Shown: piece by piece, positions 21,943 through 31,650 of the stretch
Layout: each line of letters opens with the position of its first letter
How positions within the stretch are numbered: the first letter of the stretch is position 1
DNA from: Torymus aiolomorphi
Taxonomy: Eukaryota > Arthropoda > Insecta > Hymenoptera > Torymidae
Direction: 5' to 3'
NCBI GenBank assembly: GCA_036365515.1
Contig: CM070875.1
Location: 105,008,628 to 105,072,627, forward strand
Length of the DNA: 64,000 bases
Notes under the pieces: model-generated
Seen by the model: the letters and a program-made list of their open reading frames with translations, nothing else
Told to the model about the DNA's origin: nothing
Databases searched by the model: none
Made by a program: the position numbers and the translations under genes

Positions 21943-22634
21943 AAGGACGTTCTCCGAGTCGAAACAGCAATCTTAGTTTCTATATTTTTAAATAATGTTT
22001 TATTAATTTGATAATCCAAGAGTAAGTACATGTAACAAATATATACTTGAAAGAACATAAGACAATTTTTTTCAGACAAATTCAGGCAATAGTCACTATG
22101 CTATTGTTATAATTAAAGACAAAAACTTCAATAAGTTCTTTAAATTTTTTTATTTTTTATCCGATCTTAACGAAATAAAGCTTATTTTGTTCGTTAAGAA
22201 ATTTCAGGGGGAGTATCAATGGGAAAATTTATGATACGAGTTACCAGTACGGCGCAATATCAATTTGTTTAAGAAAGTTTTGATGAAAACTTGACTTACT
22301 TTTCTTAAATAAATTGATATTGCGCCGTACTGGTAATTCGTATCATAAATTTTCCTATCGATACTCTCCCTGAAATTTCTTAACGAACAAAATAAGCTCT
22401 ATTTCGTTAAGGTCGGATAAAAAATAAAAAAATTTAAAGAACTTATTGAAGTTTTTGTCTTTAATTGTAACAATACCATAGTGACTATTGCCTGAATTTG
22501 TCTAAAAAAAATTGTCTTATGTTCTTTCAAGTATATATTTGTTACATGTACTTACTCTTGGATTATCAAATTAATAAAACATTATATAAAAATATAAAAA
22601 CTAAAATTGCTGTTTCGACTCGGAGCACGTCCTT
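21943..22634. repeat. 692-bp near-perfect palindrome with nested core foldback
   Basis: The left arm begins AAGGACGTTCTCCGAGTCG and the right arm ends CGACTCGGAGCACGTCCTT; the centre is near 22288. The arms match over about 275 bp, then TTTCAGGGGGAGT, then a self-complementary core (22221-22356) that includes GCGCAATATCAATTTG on both strands. No ORF. Confidence 0.92.
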
Positions 22635-23039
22635 AAACCTGGAAAATTCATGGCGGTTGATATAAATAAGTAAAAGAATGAACAAATTTGAAAATTAATA
22701 CCTTTTAATCTTCAAAATAAATTTAATTATAATTATGGCATAATTTGTTGCAAAAATTATAAATTTTGTTATTAAAAATTAATTAAAGGAATCACAAAAT
22801 TAAGTTTGAGGAAGCAACGGGCCAATGAATTGACAGCGGTTTTTATATAGTAATCTATTATGTCGTGTGGATAATCATTGTTTCTTATTAACAGTTTTAT
22901 TAAGGAGATGTTTTTTCCTGAAAGCTACTATGTGACAATTTTACTGCTCGGTCACCTAAACAATACATAATAGTGATTTTATTACTTAGGGGGTGGTGAG
23001 AATTGTAATTTAGATAACATCCTGAAAAAGTTGGTTTTT

Positions 23040-23460
23040 TATATCAGTTTGTGATAATATTCCTTTGCTCATTTATAATAATTTCAATGTCTAAAAAACT
23101 AATGCTATTTTATTCTTAGGTCGTTCGACAGTAAATTGTAAGTTCGTATCATATGAATTAAATATCTTTAACGTGTAATCAATGTCATTCTTGTGTATAC
23201 AAAGTACAATGTCATCCACACAACGATAGTAGAATATCGGTTTAAATAGTAATTTATTTATACAATACGATTCTGAATCCTCCATGACTATATCTGACAA
23301 AAAAAAAAAATTTCTCGTTAGATTGGAAGAAATTATTGTTTAAGATGAACTTAATAACATGAAGAAATTCAGAGCAGTTAATTTTATTGTATAATTGATG
23401 CCATCTTTTTCCGATGACATTGCAAACTAAATATTCCAGGACATTCGTAAACAAACTGAC
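23040..23460 (-). pseudogene. Penelope reverse transcriptase fragment, copy A
   Basis: The minus strand gives GKRWHQLYNKINCSEF, then LNNNFFQSNEKFF, a broken stretch, then SDIVMEDSESYCINKL and YYRCVDDIVLCIHKND followed by FDSYDTNLQFTVE-like sequence. CVDD stands at the YxDD catalytic site, and the GSAMG motif just before it has been lost. Homologous to 27898-28260. Confidence 0.75.
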
Positions 23461-23786
23461 AACATCAAAACTAATAATCTCATGATCTGATGGAATATGA
23501 ATATTATCAATTTCTTCCTTTAGTTTTAAATCTAAGTTTGTTATCTATGTGAGACTTAGGGATTTTAAGATTATTTTGCAGGAATTTGGCAAAGAACTTT
23601 GATAAAAAATACGTCGGAGAGTTTACAGTGGAAATTATAGGCCTTACGGCGAAACCAGTTTTATGTATTTATACTAATCCGTATGCTTTTGATATATTGA
23701 ATTTTTGTAGAATTGGATGTAAATTTTTTTCATTACCCATAAAATCCATTTTACTTAGCCATTTAATTAACTCACTCGTTTTCCTT

Positions 23787-24658
23787 TCAAGACTGGGCAA
23801 CGGGTTCTTTTTTAATTTTTTCATAATATTTTTCATCACAAAATAATGATTCAGTTTTTTCTAAATATATGAACTTCTTTATTATGACAGCTGCGTTTCC
23901 CTTATCAGCTCTAGTTATTAAGATATCTGGGTTATGTTTTATGAACTTTTTTGTTTTTTCTAAGTCTATTTTAAACTTTTTACCAACGTGTAAATTCCTA
24001 GCAAGATTCTTATTGTAAAATTTTTTAATTGTGTTGATGAAGGTTTCTTTTAGCTTTGGAATATTCTCTTCATCAATGTCGTTTTTTAAAAAAAGTTTCA
24101 AAGTTCTTTACGTAATTTCATGCTAACTTGTTATCAAATCTGTTGTTGAAATTAAACTTTTCCACCACCTTAAGTATATTAATGACGTACGTTGGGAGTT
24201 GAATGCCCGAGACATTGGCACACCATTTACTTTCTACGCAAGGGTCGGCGACCTGTGTATTATTATTGGGGAGATTGACCCCACTCGCATTGCTAGTGTC
24301 ATCATCTCTACATCTACCTTTATCCATAACTTTCTTATATTTTCTAAAATACATAACATCAAGTTTTTTCTCTATTGTCATTGAAACTCTAATCATAACA
24401 AATATGAGTTTTGTAGTGTAGTAATCAATAAACCAAGAAAAAAATATCTGTACCTACAAAATTCTCCAGATCTTTCGACATCTTAACAATTAGTTTATTA
24501 ACTCGTGCAATTTTTATGTGAAGATCTATAATCTCAGTATTTAACAGTTGGACAATTATGTTATCAATCAGTTTGTTTTGTTTAATTTTGCACTTATTCG
24601 AGAACATGTGATTGTTTCTTACGTTGTTTGTAATAAAATTCAAATGGCTAGGGACCAA
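23787..24658 (-). pseudogene. Penelope N-terminal region, copy A
   Basis: Three overlapping minus-strand frames. One (24658-24425) has IDLHIKIARVNKLIVK. One (24396-24118) contains PTYVINILKVVEKFNFNN. One (24101-23787) contains NLHVGKKFKIDLEKTKKF followed by ITRADKGNAAVI, the DKGN motif found before the RT fingers in Penelope elements. Frameshifts separate them. Confidence 0.65.
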
Positions 24659-24784
24659 ACTATAAAATCTGTACTTGATTAAAAATTTTACATGTTCTAT
24701 ATAGTATTTTAAATCATATAATGTTTTCGTTAGCTTATAAAATTTTTAATGATTAAATGACTCTAGTGATAGCCACAGACTAAT

Positions 24785-25545
24785 TTGGATAATAAGACTC
24801 GGGTGGTGATACTATCAACTTATTTATTCACTAAAATAAATAACGACGTTTCGGCCCGTACAGAATATTTACATAATAAAATAAATCTTTCTTGTAAAGA
24901 GTTTTGTGAAAGTATTAACATAGTCCTTGACTCTACTTTTTTCCAATTTAATGACAAATTTTATAAACAAACATTCGGATCTGCAATGGGAAGTCCTGTA
25001 AGTCATGTCTTGTGTGACTTGGCTATGAGACGCTTGGAGGAACATTGTCTTAATAAACTAAGTTCTGATGTACCTTTATACTTACGCTATGTAGATGACA
25101 TTCTAATATGTATTCGCATTTGTTTAATTGATGAAACTTTGAAAATGTTTAATAACTTTGACAGTAACCTACAATTTATAATGGAAACCACAAATAACAA
25201 TGAAATTAGTTTTCTTGATTTGAAGCTCATAATTCAAGATAATAATTCAATAATTACTAACTGGTATAGGAAACCTACTCATTCTGGTCGTTACTTAAAT
25301 TTTAATTCACAGCATCCTTTATCTCAAAAAATCGCAATAGTCCACACATTAGTAGATTACAGTATCAAATTGTCCGACGTTAAATTCCACAGTGAAAATC
25401 TTGAAATATCAAAAAATTCTTACTAACTAATAATTACCCACATAATTTTATTAATAAATATATAAAAAAAAAATTACAAAAAGTATACAATTATGCAGCT
25501 TCAAATCAAGTGATTTTCAGTAATAAAAAATTGATAGTTTTACCT
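24785..25545 (+). pseudogene. Penelope reverse transcriptase, central element
   Basis: Motifs: INLSCKEFCESINIVL, FFQFNDKFYKQTFGSAMGSP (fingers/palm), LYLRYVDDILICI (YVDD catalytic pair), NNEISFLDLKLI, TNWYRKPTHSGRYLNF and HPLSQKIAIVHTLVDYSIKL. The frame stops at 25426 but continues after a one-base shift (LLTNNYPHNFINKYI to about 25548). The N-terminal region with DKGN is missing, so the copy is 5'-truncated; its first codons lie inside the left inverted terminus. All visible catalytic residues are present. Confidence 0.85.
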
Positions 25546-25549
25546 TATT

Positions 25550-26806
25550 AGAAATTAGAATAGACTGCAATAAAATCAGAACAATCTTACATGAAGTAAA
25601 ATACACTAGAAAAGGCTATGCCCTAATATTACAATATAAAGGAAGGAAAACAACCGTCAAGTATAACTGTCTAACATCGGAAGTCCATGTGGATGAGACT
25701 ATGATTGACGCATTATTATTAGATACTAGAACATACATCTGTTCGATAACCCAATGCATACGACACCAATTTCACTCACACCAACGAATGACAAATTATA
25801 ACTTCACCAAATTAAAAAAATTCAATAATGATAGATACTTGCAAAATATAAACATAATCGCAGACCGCATAATCCAGTTATTTACTACAGAGACGAAGAA
25901 AAAATTAAACAACCAAAAAAAGTATATTCTTTTATAAGGAAATTTACTAAGTGGCCCAATTCGAACAGTAATCCACAAACAATAATATATAATAAAAATT
26001 GTCCTTATTGCCATGGTCCTAAAACACGTGGAATTAAGCATACCCATTTCTTAAAAAGCACTGATACAACTGAAAATCAAGGAAAAAATAAAAAACCGAC
26101 CAAAATTGAACATAATTGAATAGAAGAAATATATGATATGATTGACAATATCGCCAATGAAAATAGCATTAAATTACTACAAAAACCAGTAATAACAGAA
26201 CCAGAAAACAAAACGACTACAAACAACATCCGTATGACATATGGTGATATTAACTACCTAGAATCTAACAAAGCACTTTTTTATTTTGATAGAGGAATCA
26301 GAGGCAAGCAAACTTTTACTAATTCAATGTACCCACTAGATGCACAACCACAACACAAGGATTTAGTAGTAATAGATGAAATAGTTTTCACATCTAACTG
26401 TAAATGCGATTCGAGTAACCAACACATGGACATGTTCCCTCATTATAGGGACACTTGTGGAGTTGGGCTTACATGCTCAGCTCGACTTAATAAACATGAA
26501 AGGATAATTTATGCAAGAAACAAGAATGCAACAACAGAAACACCTACAACTGCGAGATCTATGCTAATAAGATATTGGTGAGAGTGCTAGTGACATAGTT
26601 TTATTTATAGTTAAAATTTGTTTCTCCCTGTAGCCAAGTTACAGGAGAGTAAACAAATACGCTCTAAAAGAAATGTATTAGATTGTAAGTTTAGATTGTA
26701 AGTTTATTATATACCAGACCAGCATACACGAAGTGACTTCCTCTGCTGGACTACTTTTGTAATGTAATTTTGTATTACTCTGATTAATAAATAAATAAAT
26801 AAATAA
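25550..26806 (+). mobile_element. Unidentified insert in the Penelope, with 3' (AATA)n tail
   Basis: Penelope coding stops at about 25548 and resumes at about 26826, so this is inserted DNA. It ends in a run of AATAAATAAATAAATAAATA, like a retroposed 3' end. The body is coding-like but damaged: 25560-25937 (YTRKGYALILQYKGRK, SEVHVDETMIDALLL), then a frameshift, NCPYCHGPKTRGIKHTHFL near 26000, a stop at about 26117, then a 147-codon frame to 26581. I recognise no family. It could be a 5'-truncated retroelement or a retroposed gene. Confidence 0.55.
26138..26581 (+). pseudogene. Unrecognised Cys/His-containing ORF in the insert
   Basis: 147 codons, probably the C-terminal part of a longer frame that runs from about 25920 with one TGA. 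Features: MTYGDINYLESNKALFYFD, then VVIDEIVFTSNCKCDSSN and a CGVGLTCSARLNKHERI stretch with Cys and His spacing suggestive of metal binding. It ends at TGA 26579-26581, about 225 bp before the A-rich tail. I do not know its function. Confidence 0.4.
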
Positions 26807-26825
26807 AAAATTTTCAAAAATTTGA

Positions 26826-27267
26826 CTCTATTATTAAGAGAATTTTTCATAAAAATAATATTAATGTAATTTTCAAATGCATTGACAAATTCTCAAGATT
26901 TATTCAATTGGGAAAAGATCGAATGTGTCACATAGACAAATGTAACATTGTTTATAAAATAAACTGTAATAACTGCAAAGCTTGTTACATATGCCAATCT
27001 TCTAGGCATCTCAAAACTAGAGTAAAGGAACATGAAAGCGACTGTAAACATTTTAGAGAGAAATCAGTTTTAGTAGAACATATTAATGAAACAACATACT
27101 TATTTAACTTTGATAAGGTAAAAATACTAGACACAGAAAATAATAAATTCAAGCGATTGTTCTCTGAAATGCTAAATATTCATGTTCATGCGAATAATAT
27201 TAGTAGAGTGTTAGACACAAACAATTTAAAATTTTGTTATAAAAATTTCCTTAATAATAATTTTTAG
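26826..27267 (+). pseudogene. Penelope GIY-YIG endonuclease, central element
   Basis: Frame from about 26826 (DSIIKRIFHKNNINVIFK) through CNIVYKINCNNCKACYICQS, SRHLKTRVKEHESDC and ending FCYKNFLNNNF. It has the Penelope upstream cysteines, but YICQS replaces the usual YVGQT-type second strand, so activity is doubtful. The frame is open over its whole length. Confidence 0.8.
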
Positions 27268-27544
27268 TATTTTGACTATTAAATTTAGAAAGCATAGTAG
27301 TTCGTTAATTTTATACATAAGGCGAGACAGATACAAGTATTATGTTTATTCACATACACACTCATATGCAACCAAACATATATAAGAATATAACGCGACA
27401 GTGAAGCTTGTATTCACCGCTCTACCATCTAGCGTGTCGCCGAAAGTTGTTTTTATAGAAATAACTGTAAGTTTGTAATAATACGTGATTTTTGTTTAAC
27501 ATTTGTTTGAATTTACATATATCTTAACTTTTAGAAATTGGAAC

Positions 27545-27593
27545 CTGATGAGGGCCTTGTAACGTACGTCGTTCTGTACGGGCAGAAACGTCG
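27545..27593 (+). ncRNA. Hammerhead-ribozyme-like motif in Penelope terminus
   Basis: CTGATGA (27545-27551), then a stem II candidate starting GGGCC, an inner GTAC...GTAC pairing, then GGGCAGAAACGTCG. The inverted copy at the left end reads GGGCCGAAACGTCG, where GGCC pairs with GGCC perfectly; here one pair is lost. Hammerhead cores in Penelope terminal repeats are established. Cleavage here is inferred, not shown. Confidence 0.55.
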
Positions 27594-27897
27594 TTATTTA
27601 TTTTAGTGAATAAATAAGTTGATAGTATCACCACCCGAGTCTTATTATCAAAATTATAAAATTTTTTTCTTATAATAAAGTTGAATATTGTAAAAACTAC
27701 ATGTAACTAAGTTTAATACTAAGTTTAAATTTAAGTCTTTTCGATTTACCAAGATACAGATATGATAATACTAGCATACGAGTGGGGTCAATCTTCCCAA
27801 CAAAAATACACAGGTCGCCGACCCTTGCATAGCAAGTAAATGGTGTGTCAATGTCTCGGGGATTCAACTCCCAACGTATGTCATTGATATACTAAAG

Positions 27898-28260
27898 TTG
27901 GGGGAAAAAAGGTGGCATCAGTTATACAATAAAATTAACATTAACTGCTCTGAATTTCATCATGTTATTAAGTTCTTCTTAAACAATAAATTCTTCCAAT
28001 TTAACGAGAAATTTTATAGACAGACGTTAGGATCAGCCATGGGTAATCCCATAAGTCCAATTTTGTCAGATATAGTTATGGAGGATTTAGAATCGTATTG
28101 TATAAATAAATTACAATCTAAACCGATATTATAGTTATGTGGATGACATTGTACTTTGTATACACAAGAATGACGTTGATGACACGTTAAAGATATTTAA
28201 TTCATATGATACGAACTTACAATTTACTGTCGAACGACCTAAGAACAATAGCATTAGTTT
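27898..28260 (+). pseudogene. Penelope reverse transcriptase fragment, copy B
   Basis: Encodes KRWHQLYNKININCSEFHH, then EKFYRQTLGSAMGNPISPI and SDIVMEDLESYCINKL. A one-base shift at about 28133 moves the catalytic region out of frame (SYVDDIVLCIHKND in the next frame, 28134-28175), and a stop follows ISF near 28262. It retains the GSAMG motif lost from copy A. Confidence 0.8.
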
Positions 28261-28559
28261 TTAGACATTGAAATTATTATAAATGAGCAAAGGAATAAAC
28301 TGGTATAAAAAACCAACTTTTTCAGGTGTTATCTAAATTACAATTCTCACCACCCCCTAAGTAAGAAAATCGCTATTATCTATTGTTTAGTTGACCGAGC
28401 AATAAAATTGTCACATAGTAGCTTTCAGGAAAAAAAACATCTCCTTTATAGAACTGTTATTAAAAAAGGTTTAAAAAAGATAAAATTTAATAAAAGTATT
28501 ACACAACATACCACGCAACTAATCAGTAATGTGAATAAGAAAAGATTTATTGTTCTACC

Positions 28560-28994
28560 GAATGTTCTATAAAAAAATTCTTTAAGAAATGGAACACAAA
28601 TGTAATTTTTAGTAGAATAAACAATCTAAATAATATTATTATATTAGGTAACGACAAAAATGTAAAATACAATAACGCAGACGTAGTTTATAAAATGAAT
28701 TGCAATAACCGTAACACTTCGTACGTGAATGTAAGAATAAAAGAACATCAAAAAAAGTACTGTGATAGAGACCAAAATTCGTCATTATTTATGCATATAA
28801 AAGATAATAGTCACACAATTAATTTTCATAACATCAAGATACTAGATATTAAAAACAATAGGGAAAAAACATTGTTCTCCGAAGCTCTATTTATCCATAC
28901 ACAAAAAATTTTTTTAAATAAACAATTCGAAATCAGTAGACTACCGTATGTATACAATACTCTGATAAATAATTGCGAATTCTTGGTTTCTAGC
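28560..28994 (+). pseudogene. Penelope GIY-YIG endonuclease, copy B
   Basis: KKWNTNVIFSRINNLNN, then VVYKMNCNNRNTSYVNVRIK. The second cysteine is Arg and about five residues around the GQTSR part are deleted, so the nuclease core is destroyed. The rest (CDRDQNSSLFMHIKDN, LFSEALFIHTQKIF, INNCEFLVSS) matches copy A. The frame ends inside the solo LTR. Confidence 0.8.
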
Positions 28995-29406
28995 TGTATA
29001 CGAATGAACGTATACGGAGTTTATATTGTTAGGGTTTATCGCCGAGAGAAAATAATAAATTGTATTGAAAGTCTTTGCTCCAACTCACTCGAAAGTAAAA
29101 TTGGAAGCAAAAGGAATAAGAACGCTAAGCGCGTTCGAGTAAAATAGGCAAGCAATACGCAAGGTATATGCAATAGGCAAACTGATAATACGAGAGCCTC
29201 GCGTAATATCAGCAAAGCAAAAAAATAGCAATTGGGCAATAAGTAAAGCAAGGGGTAAATATAAGTAAGGCAAATAATGTTTGGCAAGAGAGATCAGTGC
29301 GTGGCGCAGGCCCCTACTTAAGCACGCGGGGTGATGTTTTTCATTGAAGGTTGCGCGCTTGGCGCTTGCCATCTAGCGGTCACTTCGGGTACTACAATTC
29401 CGAACA
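28995..29406. mobile_element. Solo LTR (412 bp), TSD CTAGC
   Basis: It starts TGTATACGAATGAACG and ends AATTCCGAACA, flanked by CTAGC at 28990-28994 and 29407-29411. The uninterrupted homologous site in copy A (near 19555) contains a single CTAGC, which proves the insertion. A 5-bp duplication fits several LTR families. It has no coding capacity. Confidence 0.88.
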
Positions 29407-29861
29407 CTAGCGAATATAATAGCCATGTACCGAGTTAAAATGTAACCAGGAGCACATGTATAGTAGAGGTTTCCACGCCTTTCACAGACTTGTATTATAG
29501 GTGACTAATGCTATTGGCGCTGCTTTCACCAATACGTGTCGCCATTTTACCTCTCTCTGTTCTCTCCGACTCTTACAGTCTGCCCTCCCCCCACTCTCGC
29601 TACTCCAACCTCCATTGTTACGCCGTAGTGGTGGAGTATATACGTACACGCACCTACTAATGTTACCCGACTATAGAAAGCCAAAAAATTGTATTATAGA
29701 GTCATTGACGAGCGGATTGTTGCCCGCATGTCCAATTGACAACAAGAATGTGATTAATCTGTAAGTTTCTGTCTAGTATTGTATTATTAATTTATTATAA
29801 ATTAATTGTGGTTTACGAAAAGGGTTAAAATTAAAATTTTGTATTATAATTCAATAGATTC

Positions 29862-29897
29862 CTGAAGAGGGAGATAAATAAAATCTCTGAAACGTTG
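29862..29897 (+). ncRNA. Hammerhead-ribozyme-like core
   Basis: CTGAAGA, stem II candidate GGAGA/TCTCT (four Watson-Crick pairs and one G-T) around TAAATAAAA, then GAAACGTTG. This fits CUGANGA-stem II-GAAA. It lies just past the outer end of Penelope copy B. Activity untested. Confidence 0.5.
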
Positions 29898-29934
29898 AAT
29901 TGAATAATATGGTGTTTTTTATTATTAAAGTATT

Positions 29935-30700
29935 TTGACAGCCATATTGGATTCACCATTTTGATTTGCGGTAGTCCAATAGCAAAATCTGGATCAACGA
30001 CTTCAAAACCTCTGTATTCCAATTTTGAGAAAAACCTAAGCTTTTTCGAACTTTTAACCGCCATAGTGGTTCCGCTATTTCGAATTTCGAAAGACTAATA
30101 GCAAAATCTTGGTCAGCGATTTTGGAAATCGCTGTATACCAATTTTCAACCAAATATAAGCTTTTTCGAACTTTTAGCGGTCATATTGTATCCGTCAGTT
30201 TGAACATATAAAGTCCAATAGCAAAATCTTGATCAGCGCCCTCGAAAACCCCTGTATACAAATTTTAAGCATAAATCTAAGCTTCCTTCGAACTTTTAAT
30301 AGCGCTTTTGAACTTCGGAAGTCTGATAGCAAGATCGTGATCAGCCACCATGTAGGGATTCTCGTGTACGAGAATCCCTCTACTCCAATTTTGAGAAAAA
30401 CCTGAGCATTTTTCGAATTTTTAACCGCGATATTCCATTCGCCATGTTGAATTTTGGAAGTCTGATAGCAAAATTGTATTCAGCAACTTTGAAAATCACC
30501 GTATACCAATTTTGAGCACAATTTAAGCTTTTTTAAAACTTTTTCCCATCATATTGGATTCGCTATTTTGTTTGCTATCAGCCATCTCAAAGCTCCATGC
30601 ATACTAATTTTCAGCCAGCTCTAGGCACTTTTACAACTTTCAATCGCAATATTAGATCCCCCATTTTGAATTTGGAAAGTCTAATAAAAAGAACTTGACA
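29935..30700. repeat. ~120-bp satellite, six diverged units
   Basis: Units recur at about 30041, 30161, 30282, 30408, 30527 and 30628 (anchored on CTTTTTCGAACTTTTA). Each contains GTCCAATAGCAAAATC-like and CTGTATACCAATTTT-like phrases. No ORF. Copies differ by roughly 15-25 percent by eye. Confidence 0.88.
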
Positions 30701-31450
30701 TTAGTAAACGATAATGTGTACTACATTAAAAAAAATGAATATTAAAAATATTAAATAAGAGATTTTATTCTCATCTGTACCATAATGGCCATTTTATAGC
30801 CTGAAAAGCGGGGCAAAAGTGGCGTCTGATTCCCTCTTTTACTTTATTCCCACATTATGCGGGAATAAAGTAAATTAGCGGGAATAAAGTTACATAGTCT
30901 AATGTTTTACGTTTATGGTGAATTGGGTTAAAATTAACAAAATTATAACACATAAATGCAAATAATTTTTTAAATCTATAAAGTAGCTACAGTGAAGATG
31001 GAAATAAAGTACTATATGTAACACGGGACTAAAGTCGAACATTCCTTTGGGTGCTCGCTCGGGCAGTGAAATCACCCGCGGGAATAATCTGCGACGTTAG
31101 TCCCTTGTTACATAATGTACTATTTAAACTCTATGTAGTATTCAGTTCTGGAAATAATATATTTCAATATCAAATAAATGGATTTAGTTATTTTTTGTAA
31201 GCATGTACAAAAGTAGATAAGTAATATGATCTTATTATACTAAATGGGGTTTGTATAAAGAAAGCAACATTATATTTAGATGTATACTAAAAAAAATAAT
31301 TCAATGTTCTTTTGGTCATCTCTTTGAGAAAGCATTCTGCTATTTCCTCCAACCATTTCTGAATTTCTTTTTTTCTGTCCGTATAATCGTCCTCCAACCG
31401 AATTTCAATTCCCTTTAATAATAATTTGTTGCCTTTCATTACCTTTATCT
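30701..31450. other. AT-rich spacer containing a small inverted repeat
   Basis: Contains GGGAATAAAGT repeated twice (30864, 30880) and an imperfect inverted repeat, AGTACTATATGTAACACGGG at about 31010 against CCCTTGTTACATAATGTACT ending near 31128. This resembles a ~120-bp MITE. No ORF. Confidence 0.5.
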
Positions 31451-31650
31451 TATTCTTCTTTGATTCTAATCACTACAAGACCTCCCCCTATTACCCTGAT
31501 TTTAACAATACATATCGACATTCCCATTTTATCTTTGGTTATTTGCTATATTTCGTCTTTGATTGCCGCTCCCACCGTTCTAACCCCTTTTTATGATGGG
31601 TCTGAAGTTTGCAACGTTGGAGTGCAACGAAATAAAAATAATAATTCATT

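Larger units (their letters stand above)
24788..27649 (+). mobile_element. Central Penelope-like element with 78-bp inverted termini
   Basis: 24788-24865 is inverted at 27572-27649: GATAATAAGACTCGGGTGG on the left, CCACCCGAGTCTTATTATC on the right. Between them, on the plus strand, lie a Penelope RT, an unrelated 1.25-kb insert (about 25550-26806) and a GIY-YIG endonuclease, followed by a hammerhead-like motif inside the right terminus. Inverted partial terminal repeats are a known feature of Penelope insertions. The element is damaged by a frameshift at about 25425 and by the insert. Confidence 0.8.
27700..29810 (+). mobile_element. Penelope-like element copy B (plus), inverted relative to copy A
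   Basis: It repeats copy A on the other strand: a shared segment with ACAGGTCGCCGACCC (27810), RT (27898-28260), GIY-YIG (28560-28990) and the shared 3' region (29412-29790). Relative to copy A it lacks about 0.7 kb between the N-terminal region and RT (junction near 27903), and it carries a solo LTR at 28995-29406. Confidence 0.8.

Noticed and set aside
25560..25700. FLYWCH-type zinc finger in the unidentified insert
   Set aside because: YTRKGYALILQYKGRK is only loosely like the start of such a domain and the expected WxC and CxA-x-H landmarks are not present.
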